A stretch of DNA of 64,000 bases from positions 2,542,001 through 2,606,000 of the forward strand of contig NZ_CP064266.1 of NCBI RefSeq assembly GCF_022811845.1. The letters are read 5' to 3'. The notes under the pieces were generated by a model. The model saw only the letters and a list, made by a program, of their open reading frames with translations, searched no databases and had not been told where the DNA came from. The DNA comes from Bacillus pseudomycoides (lineage in GTDB: Bacteria; Bacillota; Bacilli; Bacillales; Bacillaceae_G). Each line of letters opens with the position of its first letter. Within the stretch, counting starts at the first letter, position 1. The translations under genes and the position numbers were made by a program. Positions 17,345-26,594 of this stretch are shown one piece after another.

Positions 17345-17362
17345 TGAATGAATGCTCATTTA
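17345..17362. promoter_or_regulatory. FadR-type operator box
   Basis: TGAATGAATGCTCATTTA matches the B. subtilis FadR (YsiA) palindrome TGAATGA...TCATTCA at most positions. It lies 100 bp upstream of an acyl-CoA ligase; yhfL (lcfB) is a known FadR target in B. subtilis. Function by analogy. Confidence 0.7.
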
Positions 17363-17461
17363 TATGCAATTATTTGAATGTTACTTGCTAGTTGAATTTT
17401 CTTTTAATATAATGTATTTAGAATTTTTAAATTTTCTAAATTTTATAAAGGTGGGGTTTAT

Positions 17462-18994
17462 GTGAATCTCGTTCAATCTTTGGCTGAAACAGCAAAAAAG
17501 AAAGGAGAGAAACCGGCGTATATATTTATGGATCAGTCGGTATCGTATGACCAATTAAACAAAATGGTCACGCAGTTTTCTAGTAATTTAGCAAAAATGG
17601 GCATTGGAAAAGGGGACAATGTCGCATTAGTTGTTGGTAATTCACCACATTTTTTAGTTGGTTTATACGGGACGATGAAAGCTGGAGCAACTGTCATTCC
17701 AATTAATCCAATTTATACAGCAGACGAAATGCATTATATTTTACAAAATGGAGATGTAAAAACAATCATCACACTTGACGTTCTTCTACCTGTTATACAA
17801 TCTCTTACAACAAGACTTCCTTCTCTTGAACATATCATCATATGTGAAACCTCATCAGATTTCAATCATACAGAAACCGAAAAAATGAAAACGTTTACTA
17901 GTCTTATAGGAACCGGTGACCTATCCTATGAAGGTCCGGAGCTAGATGAAGAAGACGTAGCTGTTATTTTGTACACTTCAGGAACAACTGGAAAACCAAA
18001 GGGCGCTATGTTAACACATAAAAATTTATATAGTAATGCTAGCGATGTAGCATCGTATTTACAATATACCGCAGACGATCGCGTTGTTGCCGCGCTTCCA
18101 ATGTTCCATGTATTTTGTTTAACAGTCGCTGTGAATGCCCCAATTGTTAACGGTGCGACGATTTTAATGTTGCCGAAGTTTAGTCCGAAAGAAGTATTTC
18201 GTATATGTCGTACATATGAACCAACAATCTTTGCTGGAGTACCGACAATGTACAATTATTTATATTTATATGAAGAAGCAAGCGCAGACGATGTTAAGAC
18301 GCTTCGTCTCTGTATTTCGGGCGGGGCTTCTATGCCTGTTGCGCTTCTGAAAAACTTTGAAAATCGCTTTAATGTTATTGTTTCAGAAGGATATGGGTTA
18401 TCAGAGGCTTCGCCAGTTACTTGTTTTAATCCATTAGATCGCCCGCGTAAACCAGGCTCGATTGGAACGAATATTTGGCATGTAGAAAATAAAGTTGTCA
18501 ATGAGCTTGGGGACGAAGTGCCTGTAGGCGAAGTTGGTGAACTAATTGTTCGTGGTCCAAATGTGATGAAAGGATATTATAATGCACCGGAAGATACGGC
18601 GGCAGTGCTTCGTGATGGATGGTTGTATACAGGTGATTTAGCGAAAATGGATGATGAAGGTTACTTCTATATTGTTGATCGTAAAAAGGATATTGTTCTT
18701 GTAGGTGGCTATAACGTATATCCTCGTGAAGTAGAAGAAGTATTATACCAGCACAAAGCAGTTGCGGAAGTTGTTGCGATTGGTGTTCCTGATGAAAACT
18801 TAGGAGAAGCAGTACGCGCCTATGTTGTTCTGAAGAATGGTACAGTAACAGAAGAAGAATTAACGCATTACTGTTCTTTACATCTTGCGAAATATAAGGT
18901 GCCAAAGAATATCGAGTTTTTGGAGGAATTGCCGAAGAATACGACTGGTAAATTGCTGAGAAGAGCGTTAAGAGAAAAGGCAATACAAGCATAA
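17462..18994 (+). CDS. lcfB: Long-chain fatty-acid-CoA ligase (YhfL/LcfB type)
   Basis: A 510-residue adenylate-forming enzyme that makes acyl-CoA from fatty acid, ATP and CoA. It carries the AMP-binding motif ILYTSGTTGKPKG (about 167-179), GYGLSEASPV, the hinge YTGDLAKMDDEGYFYIVDR and the C-terminal catalytic Lys in PKNTTGKLLRR. Start is GTG 17462 with AAAGGTGGGG upstream; the overlapping ATG hits a stop. Position after yhfI-lplJ matches B. subtilis yhfL, although yhfK is missing here. The upstream FadR-type box suggests induction by long-chain acyl-CoA. Confidence 0.9.
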   Translation: MNLVQSLAETAKKKGEKPAYIFMDQSVSYDQLNKMVTQFSSNLAKMGIGKGDNVALVVGNSPHFLVGLYGTMKAGATVIPINPIYTADEMHYILQNGDVKTIITLDVLLPVIQSLTTRLPSLEHIIICETSSDFNHTETEKMKTFTSLIGTGDLSYEGPELDEEDVAVILYTSGTTGKPKGAMLTHKNLYSNASDVASYLQYTADDRVVAALPMFHVFCLTVAVNAPIVNGATILMLPKFSPKEVFRICRTYEPTIFAGVPTMYNYLYLYEEASADDVKTLRLCISGGASMPVALLKNFENRFNVIVSEGYGLSEASPVTCFNPLDRPRKPGSIGTNIWHVENKVVNELGDEVPVGEVGELIVRGPNVMKGYYNAPEDTAAVLRDGWLYTGDLAKMDDEGYFYIVDRKKDIVLVGGYNVYPREVEEVLYQHKAVAEVVAIGVPDENLGEAVRAYVVLKNGTVTEEELTHYCSLHLAKYKVPKNIEFLEELPKNTTGKLLRRALREKAIQA

Positions 18995-19013
18995 AAATGA
19001 ATAACTGTTAGGA

Positions 19014-19062
19014 AAAATAAAGCGAACCATCCTTAAAATAAGGGTGGTTCGTTTTATTTTTT
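19014..19062 (+). terminator. Terminator after the acyl-CoA ligase
   Basis: Long stem of about 20 bp with one G-U (19014-19034 with 19040-19061), A-rich on one side and T-rich on the other. Confidence 0.85.
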
Positions 19063-19141
19063 CATGATGACATGATGCGTAATATTTATCATCTGAATCG
19101 CCATCGAGTTATAATAAAAGAAATAGAAAAGGAGGCATATT

Positions 19142-20248
19142 GTGAAGATTAGTCGATATTTCAATATAGTTACTATTTTCATTCTATATACATTACTGAT
19201 GTTTTACATCGGATGGAACGGATGGATTTGGCTTCAAGTGACTTTCGGCTGGGAAGCTTGGGGGTATTACGCTGTATTAGTTGGATTATTTTCATATGCG
19301 TATTTAATTGTTCAGGTGTTCAAATTTCTTCCTTTTTTAAGGACGATTGGTTCCTATTGGTTTGCGGTCATACAATATGCACTTATATTGTTACCCCTCG
19401 CTGATATAGCGGTATTTATTTTACAACTATTTGCACCGATAGATACAGTGATTATGTGGACAGGAATTGTGACTCTTAGTATGTTCATTTTCATATTCGG
19501 TTATGGAACATTTAACGCGTATAGTCCTGTTATTCGAAAGTATGAAATTCACATACCAAAAGAAGCGAAAGGGCGGAAAACGCTTCGCATTGCGATGGCG
19601 TCTGATATGCATTTTGGTAAATTATCAGGTGTTTCTCATTTGAAAAGACTCGTGCACCATGTAAATGAAATGAAGCCAGATATCATTTTGTTACCGGGAG
19701 ATATTATTGATGATCATCCTGGAGAATTCATTAAGAAAAACATGGGGCAAGTGATGAAAGAGATGCAGGCGCCTCTTGGTGTGTACGGAGTGCTCGGAAA
19801 TCATGAATATTATGGAAGAGCAATTCCTGAATTTCTGCAGGAGATGGATAAGATAGATATCCATATCATGTTAGATGAAGTAATCAAAGTTGAAGATAGT
19901 TTTTATCTCGTTGGAAGAAGAGATAAAACAGAGCGAGATCGTCAAAGCTTTGGAGGATTAATGGAAACAGTAGATAAATCACTACCTGTTATCGCGATGG
20001 ATCATCAGCCATTTGAATTAAAACAAGCTGAGGAGTCTGGCGTTGATTTACTATTATCAGGTCATACACATCGAGGGCAAATGGCACCGAATCATTGGAT
20101 TACGAGAAGAATGTATGAATTAGACTGGGGATACTTACAAAAGGAAACATTTCATGCGATTGTTTCTTCTGGATTTGGTTTTTGGGGGCCACCGCTTAGA
20201 CTTGGAAGTCGGTCGGAGATTATTCAGATTGAGGTTACGTTTGGGTGA
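19142..20248 (+). CDS. Membrane-anchored metallophosphoesterase
   Basis: A 368-residue protein with four N-terminal membrane segments (about 8-125) and a C-terminal calcineurin-like phosphoesterase domain (about 145-360). Metal motifs in order are SDMHFGK, LLPGDIIDD, GVLGNHEYYGR, DHQPFE and SGHTHRGQ. This is the architecture of YkuE/YpbG-like phosphoesterases, thought to act on lipids or small phosphoesters; the substrate is not known. Start is GTG 19142 with AAAGGAGG upstream. It is convergent with the anti-sigma gene. Confidence 0.87.
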   Translation: MKISRYFNIVTIFILYTLLMFYIGWNGWIWLQVTFGWEAWGYYAVLVGLFSYAYLIVQVFKFLPFLRTIGSYWFAVIQYALILLPLADIAVFILQLFAPIDTVIMWTGIVTLSMFIFIFGYGTFNAYSPVIRKYEIHIPKEAKGRKTLRIAMASDMHFGKLSGVSHLKRLVHHVNEMKPDIILLPGDIIDDHPGEFIKKNMGQVMKEMQAPLGVYGVLGNHEYYGRAIPEFLQEMDKIDIHIMLDEVIKVEDSFYLVGRRDKTERDRQSFGGLMETVDKSLPVIAMDHQPFELKQAEESGVDLLLSGHTHRGQMAPNHWITRRMYELDWGYLQKETFHAIVSSGFGFWGPPLRLGSRSEIIQIEVTFG

Positions 20249-20257
20249 TGTCATAAT

Positions 20258-20294
20258 AAAACAACCATTCAACTTTGAATGGTTGTTTTCATTT
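20258..20294. terminator. Bidirectional terminator
   Basis: 14-bp perfect stem (20258-20271 with 20276-20289), 4-nt loop, A-run before and T-run after; serves the phosphoesterase gene and the anti-sigma gene. Confidence 0.88.
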
Positions 20295-21437
20295 TTAGTG
20301 ACGAGAACCACTTGGACGGTCAAACCAATTCCAAAATTCAATATCTCCAAGAGTAGCGTCGCGAACATGAGGAGAATTTTGTAATTTTAATAATTCTTTC
20401 GATGGACCAGTAATGACAATACCGTAAACTTTGACACCATGTTTTTTCACATATTGATATTGTTTTTGTAGATTTAATTCTTTACTGCTGCGCTGCGCAA
20501 CTCGTTTTACGGTTTCTTCATGTTGTGATAAAATACGCATCATTTCGATTACTTGTTCTTCCGTTGTTTTTAATTGTTTCGTTTCCAGGTCGTGCAAATT
20601 TAAGTCTTTTGGAAATCCAAGTACTTCAAAACTAGATAGACGGAGGTCTTCTTCATGTGCTGATTCTAACCCTGTATCTAAAGCGTACCATACAGGTGTT
20701 GGTGGTATTTCTTGCGCTTCAAATACACTATAAAGAATAGTTTCTAACTCTTGTAATGTGTAAGATTTATCAAAAGAAATGGCGAGTTCTGCTACGGTTC
20801 CATCAGGTACTTTTTGCAGTGCTTCCCATACTTTTTTTGTACTTTCTTTTAGATGTTCAATCTGTTGCGTTTTCGGATGAACAAAGAAGAGGTTTTGGTG
20901 ATATGCTGAGTCCGCCCACTTTTGTTCTACTTGTACAGATGAAAGAAAACTATCAATCTGGATTGTGCCAAGTTTAAATTCACCTTTACCGACTGTTTTG
21001 ACCAAATCAATTGTACCGTTTGTGCGAAAGAAGGCTTCTACTTTCGTCCCTCCGCCGGTAACTCGGCTATTTGGGATTGTCGCTTCTAGTGCAAGTGCAG
21101 GAAGGTCCCTAACTTCTTTTAGTTTTTGTTCATTGTTAAATTGAAAATAGATAGAAGATAGGATACCACCGACCGCATATATAACCATATAAACCGCAAG
21201 TAGGAAAGCAAGAATTTGCAACCGATGCTTCCATTTAACTTTTCGAAAAGGCACTTGAACATGAGAGAGTGGCGGAAGTCTTTTCTTTACTTTTTCTGTT
21301 TTCGCAAGTAGTTCATCTAAATATGATTCACATATCGTACAAGTCTCAATATGGTTTTCTAATTCTTCTTGTTCTTCAGCTGTAATCGTACCTTGTTCAT
21401 ATTTTTTCCAAAGCTCTTTGCATTGCATGCAATTCAT
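20295..21437 (-). CDS. Anti-sigma factor with zinc finger and Sigma_reg domains
   Basis: About 380 residues. The N-terminal zf-HC2 zinc finger is MNCMQCKELW with HIETCTICESY. A Sigma_reg_N-like segment follows (RKVKWKHRLQILAFLLA) with one membrane helix (about 75-97), then a Sigma_reg_C-like extracellular part (AISFDKSYTLQELETIL, TPVWYALDTG). This is the layout of YhdL, the anti-SigM factor of B. subtilis. ATG 21437 has AAAGGAG 8 nt upstream, lying inside the end of the sigma gene, so translation is coupled. It would hold the sigma factor at the membrane. Confidence 0.85.
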   Translation of the reverse strand: MNCMQCKELWKKYEQGTITAEEQEELENHIETCTICESYLDELLAKTEKVKKRLPPLSHVQVPFRKVKWKHRLQILAFLLAVYMVIYAVGGILSSIYFQFNNEQKLKEVRDLPALALEATIPNSRVTGGGTKVEAFFRTNGTIDLVKTVGKGEFKLGTIQIDSFLSSVQVEQKWADSAYHQNLFFVHPKTQQIEHLKESTKKVWEALQKVPDGTVAELAISFDKSYTLQELETILYSVFEAQEIPPTPVWYALDTGLESAHEEDLRLSSFEVLGFPKDLNLHDLETKQLKTTEEQVIEMMRILSQHEETVKRVAQRSSKELNLQKQYQYVKKHGVKVYGIVITGPSKELLKLQNSPHVRDATLGDIEFWNWFDRPSGSRH

Positions 21438-21442
21438 GTGTA

Positions 21443-21925
21443 TCACTCCTTTGTTGATCGCATTTCTTTTCGGCCTCGGTGTAGTTCGATTTTGATCTTT
21501 GCTAATGTAAGACTAGTCATTTCTGTAATTTCTTTATAGGAGAATCCATAGTAATCTCGCAATAGGAGAATATTTCGCCTAGCAATAGGAAGAGAAGCGA
21601 GGCGCTGTAACCACTCTGCAATTTCATATTTTGTAAAATAGGATTGTTCTGTACTTGGAACATCGGGTAAATGAAAATCTTCTAACATCGTTGTTTTCTG
21701 TTTAGTTTCTTTTCGCTTCCAATCAATAAAAGCATGGTAGGCGATTGTAAATAACCAGGGCCTAACTTCTTCACCTTTGTAATAGTCAATGTGGACGAGC
21801 ATCCGGTAAAAGGTTTCTTGCATCAAATCTTCTGCCGAGTGAAAGTGTCCTGTTAGGGAGAGAAGATAGCGAAAAAGGTCATGCATATGTTGTTTGTAAA
21901 TGTGCTCAAGCGTCCGTTTTTTCAA
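21443..21925 (-). CDS. ECF sigma factor (SigM-like)
   Basis: A 160-residue ECF sigma factor. Region 2 has the aromatic/acidic core YLLSLTGHFHSAEDLMQETF and RPWLFTIAYHAFIDWKR; region 4 has LPIARRNILLLRDYYGFSY and the HTH that follows. Start is TTG 21925, because GGGAGG sits 7 nt upstream; a GTG at 21943 overlaps that site. It resembles SigM, and the partner anti-sigma supports this, but SigM identity is not proven. An ECF-like promoter at 21951-21976 suggests autoregulation in response to envelope stress. Confidence 0.88.
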   Translation of the reverse strand: MKKRTLEHIYKQHMHDLFRYLLSLTGHFHSAEDLMQETFYRMLVHIDYYKGEEVRPWLFTIAYHAFIDWKRKETKQKTTMLEDFHLPDVPSTEQSYFTKYEIAEWLQRLASLPIARRNILLLRDYYGFSYKEITEMTSLTLAKIKIELHRGRKEMRSTKE

Positions 21926-21950
21926 TGATCTCCCTCCCTTCACTTATAAC

Positions 21951-21976
21951 AACGAATTTCATTTATAAAAGTTACA
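21951..21976 (-). promoter_or_regulatory. ECF-type promoter of the sigma operon
   Basis: On the minus strand TGTAAC (21976-21971) and CGTT (21954-21951) are 16 bp apart. This fits the ECF layout TGAAAC-N16-CGTC with one change in each element. It lies 25 bp before the TTG start. Confidence 0.6.
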
Positions 21977-22061
21977 AATTTCTGTAAAATAAAAGCAAAA
22001 AACGTCAAGAAAAGAATTGTCTTTTCTTCTATCATAATACATATAAGGCGGGTGAACAGAG

Positions 22062-22970
22062 ATGGAAAGCTATGAAACACAAATTCAAAAAGCAATTGAT
22101 TATATTGAAGAAGATGTAATGGAAAGACAAACGTTACGTCATTTAGCTTATATTGCAGGTTTTTCAGAGTATCATTTTCATCGCGTATTCCAAGCGTTAG
22201 TAGGCGATACTGTTATGGAGTATGTTCGGAAGAGGAGGCTAGCTCGGGCAGCTTATCGGCTTTCTCATACGGAAGAAAAAATTCTTGATATCGCATTAGA
22301 ACATGGCTTTCAATCTCATGAAACGTTCATTCGGGCCTTTAAAAAAGTGTTTCATATGACGCCAAGTAGTTACCGAAAACAAGGAATTAAGACACCAATG
22401 TATTATAAAGCGAATGTGAGACAGCGAAAGTTCAATCCATATTTAGGGGGAATACAAATGGAATTTCGTATTGAAAAGAAGCCAGCGTTTTATGTTGCTG
22501 GATATGAGATGAAAACAACTAGTAAAGAAGGGAAAAACCTGAAAGATATTCCAGCATTTTGGGATCGTTATTTGAAGAATAATCTTGCAGATCGCATTCC
22601 AAATCGTAAACATACAGACCAATATGTAGAGCTTGGGATGTGCACAGATTTTCAGTTAGAAACAGGGGAATTCACATATGTGATTGGAATGGAAGTAACA
22701 AGTTTTGATGGAGTGCCAGCTGAACTAGCGCAGCGCACGTTCCCAGAAGCAACGTACGCTGTATTTACAACGCCTAAAGTACCGCATAAAGATATGGTAT
22801 CTTCCATTCAGCAAACATGGAATGCAGTTTTCACAGAATGGTTTCCGCACTCAGGGTATGAACATGCGGGAGTTACAGAATTTGAATTATACGATGAACG
22901 TTGTCATGAGGATAAGAGTGAATTTGCTCAAATTGAGATTTGGTTGCCAGTGCAGAAGAAGCAACAATAA
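22062..22970 (+). CDS. AraC-family regulator with GyrI-like effector domain
   Basis: A 302-residue regulator. The N-terminal double HTH (about 8-108) has LRHLAYIAGFSEYHFHRVFQ and DIALEHGFQSHETFIRAFKK. The C-terminal GyrI-like/AraC effector-binding domain (about 130-298) has PAFYVAGYEMKT and the final FELYDERCHEDKSEFAQIEI. Such Rob/SoxS-like regulators bind small hydrophobic or cationic compounds. ATG 22062 has GGCGGGTGA upstream. It is convergent with a histidine kinase gene and shares its terminator. Confidence 0.9.
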   Translation: MESYETQIQKAIDYIEEDVMERQTLRHLAYIAGFSEYHFHRVFQALVGDTVMEYVRKRRLARAAYRLSHTEEKILDIALEHGFQSHETFIRAFKKVFHMTPSSYRKQGIKTPMYYKANVRQRKFNPYLGGIQMEFRIEKKPAFYVAGYEMKTTSKEGKNLKDIPAFWDRYLKNNLADRIPNRKHTDQYVELGMCTDFQLETGEFTYVIGMEVTSFDGVPAELAQRTFPEATYAVFTTPKVPHKDMVSSIQQTWNAVFTEWFPHSGYEHAGVTEFELYDERCHEDKSEFAQIEIWLPVQKKQQ

Positions 22971-22976
22971 GAAGAG

Positions 22977-23013
22977 AAAGAGATTCCTAGATTTACATAC
23001 TAGGAATCTCTTT
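22977..23013. terminator. Bidirectional terminator overlapping the kinase stop codon
   Basis: 14-bp perfect stem (22977-22990 with 23000-23013), 9-nt loop. The minus-strand kinase stop codon TAG lies at 23002-23000 in the right arm. Confidence 0.85.
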
Positions 23014-24760
23014 TATCATTAGGTGAGAAAGGAAATACGATCGTAACGGTCGTTCCTTTTCCGAGCTTACTTCCAATAGAAATCGTACCGTTATGTGCAA
23101 GTACAAGTTGTTTTGTAATCGCTAAGCCAAGACCTGTTCCCGCATTGTTTTCTTCGGTGTTTGTTCCGCGGTAATATCGCTCAAATAAAAGATCTTTCGT
23201 TTTTTCATCCATTCCTTTTCCGTTATCAGAAATAGAAAGTGTGAAAGAGTGTTTATCTTGTCCAAGTCTTACAATCACATTTGTTGTTTCATTATTATGC
23301 TTTACGGCATTTGCTAGCAAGTTCTCAATGATGCGCCTGAACCATTTCTCTTCAATGCAATAGTGAATGGCCCCGGAACTAGGAACAAATTCAATATTTT
23401 GGTTTTGAAGTGTCGGGTTGTTAATAAATTGCAACAGGACTTTTTGGACAAATTGATTAATCTCAACTTTAACAGGATGAGAGGGAATCGTATTGTTTTT
23501 TAATTGGTAAGTTAAGCTTAAATCATCAATTAATGTTGTCATATATTGAGATTTTTCATGTATAACACGGCCAAACTCTTGAATGTCATGATCAGTCCAG
23601 TTATATTGCTTCGATTCTAATAAAAGAGAATAACCGTAAATGGAACTGAGTGGTGTTTTTAAATCATGGGTGAGGCCGGTAATCCATTCTTCACGTGTTT
23701 GCTCAATTACTTTTCGGATCGATTCATTTTTTTTAAGTGTAATCGTGAGGTGCTCTAGGGTGTTTGTTACATCTTTAAAAAGACGGAATGACCATTTTTC
23801 TTTACCTGAGCGCCGGAAACGAACCGTTTTTCCTTTTTTACTGACAGGTTCTTCATATGTTCCGCTAGCTATATTTTTAAGCCAGCGCATTGTATGTAAT
23901 AACGGTTTACCAAATTTTCTTCCGTACCAAATAGAAAGAATAACTAAGTAGACAAACGCGATTAAAATAATCACTCCAAATCCTGTGAAGATTTTTTTTG
24001 TTAATACATCTTCATTCATATCAGATGGATAATAGTAGTCATTTTTTACCGTTATAGTAAATAAGATTTGATCTTCTGGATTATAAAGGCTTGAGATATT
24101 TTCTTTGTGATTCCAAGGCTCTTTTTCAGAAAGTACAGCTTGAATGGCTGAAAAGGATTTTCGCTTTGTTTTCGGATAAGCAAAAATCTCTTCTCCTTTT
24201 GCGTTAAATATTTGCAATAGGGCACCTTCTGTTGTAAGTTGTTTCTTTTCTTGTTCTGTTAAAGAAAATTCAGCTGATAATGGTGAAGCGTGTTTTTCTT
24301 TCAGGTTTTGAAGTAAAGTATTACTTTTTAGTTTACCGCCATAAATTACAATTGCTGGTTTTTCTTTAACTTCGATGTCCCAATAAGTAAATTTGTAAGG
24401 GCTTTGTATATGATGCTGTAAGTAAGCAACTAATGATGTTTTTGTATAAGAACCAGGAACATCTTCTGGAGTATTGAAGTCATAGAGTACTTTTCCATTT
24501 TCATCAACAATTTGAAGCCAATCATTTTTGTCCTCAATCATTTCTTTTATTTCAGAACTTAATGTAACGCGTCCGTTTTCTGAAGAAACATACTGAGACA
24601 TAGTAAAGTTATCAAACTCTGGAACATTTGGTTCGTAAAGGGTCGTACTAAAAAGATGCCCCAGGTAAACGACAGCGACGATTACTGCAATGAGTAAAGT
24701 AAACAAGACGAAAATATGCTGGATAATAAATTGGATAATAAGTCTTCTACTTAAGTTCAT
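23000..24760 (-). CDS. Sensor histidine kinase
   Basis: About 586 residues. A first membrane helix (about 12-38) is followed by a ~220-residue extracellular sensor and a second helix (about 258-278). HAMP-like and HisKA regions follow, with the phospho-acceptor in WITGLTHDLKTPLSSIYGY at His365. The HATPase domain shows ENLLANAVKHNN, ISDNGKGMD and GTGLGLAITKQLV. I prefer ATG 24760, which has AGGTGA 5 nt upstream; a GTG at 24769 directly abuts the regulator stop. It is the second gene of an operon with the OmpR regulator. Signal unknown. Confidence 0.9.
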   Translation of the reverse strand: MNLSRRLIIQFIIQHIFVLFTLLIAVIVAVVYLGHLFSTTLYEPNVPEFDNFTMSQYVSSENGRVTLSSEIKEMIEDKNDWLQIVDENGKVLYDFNTPEDVPGSYTKTSLVAYLQHHIQSPYKFTYWDIEVKEKPAIVIYGGKLKSNTLLQNLKEKHASPLSAEFSLTEQEKKQLTTEGALLQIFNAKGEEIFAYPKTKRKSFSAIQAVLSEKEPWNHKENISSLYNPEDQILFTITVKNDYYYPSDMNEDVLTKKIFTGFGVIILIAFVYLVILSIWYGRKFGKPLLHTMRWLKNIASGTYEEPVSKKGKTVRFRRSGKEKWSFRLFKDVTNTLEHLTITLKKNESIRKVIEQTREEWITGLTHDLKTPLSSIYGYSLLLESKQYNWTDHDIQEFGRVIHEKSQYMTTLIDDLSLTYQLKNNTIPSHPVKVEINQFVQKVLLQFINNPTLQNQNIEFVPSSGAIHYCIEEKWFRRIIENLLANAVKHNNETTNVIVRLGQDKHSFTLSISDNGKGMDEKTKDLLFERYYRGTNTEENNAGTGLGLAITKQLVLAHNGTISIGSKLGKGTTVTIVFPFSPNDKRDS

Positions 24761-24769
24761 AGCCTTCAC

Positions 24770-25471
24770 CTACTTTGCGACAAACTTATAACCAAGTCCA
24801 CGAATCGTTTTGATGTACTTCGGGCTACTTGGATCAAGTTCAATTTTTTCACGTAGTTTTCGAATATGAACCATAACGGTATTGTCATCACCATTATAGG
24901 CAGGAGCACCCCATACTTTTTCATATATTTCTTCTTTTGAAAATACGTAATTTGGATGTTCACAGAAAAAGAGTAATAGTTGAAATAGCTGAGCGGAACA
25001 TTCCACAATTTCTCCATCTACTTGTAATTCAGCAGCATGTTTATCTATTTGGACTCTCCCGAATGAAAGGGTATGTTCTTTTATTAGTTGCGGTGTTTGT
25101 TTCATATGTCTTCGAAGTTGTGCTTTCATACGAGCGACAACTTCAAGCGGGTTGAATGGTTTTGTAATATAATCGTCTGCCCCGTATAAGAAACCAGATA
25201 CTTTATCTAAATCAGATGATTTAGCTGTTAGAAAGAAAATGGGACAGTCCGTTTTTTGACGGATGATGGGACAAATATCAAAACCGGATTGTCCAGGAAG
25301 CATGACGTCTAGAATCATTAAATCAAAATGATTTTGCTTCACTAAGAGTAAAGCTTCTTCAGCTGAAGTAGCTGTTGTAATATGAGAAAATCCTTCTTTT
25401 TGTAGAATTGTAGTTAATAGTTGTAAAATTGCTGTTTCATCATCGACAAGTAAAATATTTGCATGATACAA
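24770..25471 (-). CDS. OmpR-family response regulator
   Basis: About 233 residues. The receiver domain has ILLVDDETAI, phospho-acceptor in LMILDVMLPGQSGFD, and Lys in YITKPFNP. A winged-helix domain follows, ending with DDNTVMVHIRKLREKI and IKTIRGLGYKF. I chose TTG 25471 because GGGGG lies 9 nt upstream and the first residues then match the family start; the frame reaches ATG 25504 without a ribosome binding site. It is directly followed by the kinase gene with no gap. Confidence 0.9.
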   Translation of the reverse strand: MYHANILLVDDETAILQLLTTILQKEGFSHITTATSAEEALLLVKQNHFDLMILDVMLPGQSGFDICPIIRQKTDCPIFFLTAKSSDLDKVSGFLYGADDYITKPFNPLEVVARMKAQLRRHMKQTPQLIKEHTLSFGRVQIDKHAAELQVDGEIVECSAQLFQLLLFFCEHPNYVFSKEEIYEKVWGAPAYNGDDNTVMVHIRKLREKIELDPSSPKYIKTIRGLGYKFVAK

Positions 25472-25612
25472 TCTGAATCGCCCCCTATTTTCTTCGAATA
25501 TCATAACATTTTCTTGTAAGTTATGGGATTTTTAAGGAAAATTTAAGGTTTTCTTAGCTTAAAAATAAGATTGGAATGATATGATAAATGTAACATAGGG
25601 GAGGAGATGGGG

Positions 25613-26440
25613 ATGAATCCGTTTTATTCAATACGAGCCAGATATTTTTTGATTGTATTTGCACTCCTTTTTTTGATTGAACGCATGAGTAAACAAGTAC
25701 TAGAAAATACATTTCATATATCACTGTCTTCTTTTATAAGCATATTTGTACTATACGTATTTCCAGCCATTTGGTTATTCTACTACTGTAAGCGCCATCG
25801 TGTACCGTTTACTGTATTTATGAATAGAAGAGAATCGTTTAATCTTATGCAAGTTTTTATGATTACAGGAATGTTATGCCTATTTAGTTACGGATACCTT
25901 GTATTATATATGTATAGCTTCGCATGGATTACACCAGATTTTATTATAAATATATTACATGAACCGATTATAGGGAGTGCGGGCGGATACATATATCAAT
26001 TTATAATAATCGTACTAGTAGCCCCTATTGTATGTGAATTTGTATTTAGGGGATTTCTATTTCAGCGCTTTGCGACGAAATGGGGAACCGGAAAAGCGAT
26101 GGTTATTGTAGCGATTCTTTTTGGATGTTTTCATATTGATTTCCTCAGTGCTGTCATGTTTAGTATCGTACTATCAATTGTATACATTCGTACGAAAAGC
26201 TTACTGATGCCGATTAGTATTCATATGTTAAATAATGCAATCGTACTTATTACATCTTTTATCTTTGGTAAGGAAGAAATGATAAGCTTTGCGGATCTTT
26301 CTAATCAAACTCCATTTTTTACAGGATTTATTATCTTTATCATTGGATTAAATTTAGTACTCGTCTTTTTGTTCATGAATCGCCGTTATATAAATAAAGA
26401 GGTGCCAGTAGTATATACAAATAAAATAAGAGAGTTATAG
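25613..26440 (+). CDS. CPBP-family (Abi/Rce1-like) membrane protein
   Basis: About 275 residues with seven or eight membrane helices. The CPBP core shows EFVFRGFLFQRF, FGCFHIDF and HMLNNA. The usual first motif is EExxxR; here the first Glu is Cys (CEFVFR), while the second Glu, Arg, both His and the Asn remain. The family includes membrane endopeptidases and bacteriocin-immunity proteins. Loss of one catalytic-type Glu makes protease activity uncertain. ATG 25613 has GGGGAGGAG 6 nt upstream. Confidence 0.82.
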   Translation: MNPFYSIRARYFLIVFALLFLIERMSKQVLENTFHISLSSFISIFVLYVFPAIWLFYYCKRHRVPFTVFMNRRESFNLMQVFMITGMLCLFSYGYLVLYMYSFAWITPDFIINILHEPIIGSAGGYIYQFIIIVLVAPIVCEFVFRGFLFQRFATKWGTGKAMVIVAILFGCFHIDFLSAVMFSIVLSIVYIRTKSLLMPISIHMLNNAIVLITSFIFGKEEMISFADLSNQTPFFTGFIIFIIGLNLVLVFLFMNRRYINKEVPVVYTNKIREL

Positions 26441-26514
26441 GGGATTTATAATGCGTTAAATAATCAGAATATAAAGAATTAAAAAGGTGATGTCTCCTTT
26501 CTTAGGTTGGAGAG

Positions 26515-26582
26515 AGCATCCGTCCATGTATAGAAGGGATTTATATATTAGAAAATCAAACAAGATTTATATAGAAAGGAAT
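26515..26582 (+). repeat. Dispersed repeat family, short copy C
   Basis: Matches both ends of copy B (32268-32405) with the middle deleted: CATCCGTCCATG...ATAGAAGGG joins to TATATTAGAAAATCAAA. It ends just upstream of a small membrane gene and supplies the nearest AAAGGA. Confidence 0.6.
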
Positions 26583-26594
26583 GGATATGATTCT

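Noticed and set aside
18498..18992. Minus-strand frame of 164 codons inside the acyl-CoA ligase gene
   Set aside because: It is antisense to a well-supported gene and has Leu/Ser/His-biased shadow composition.
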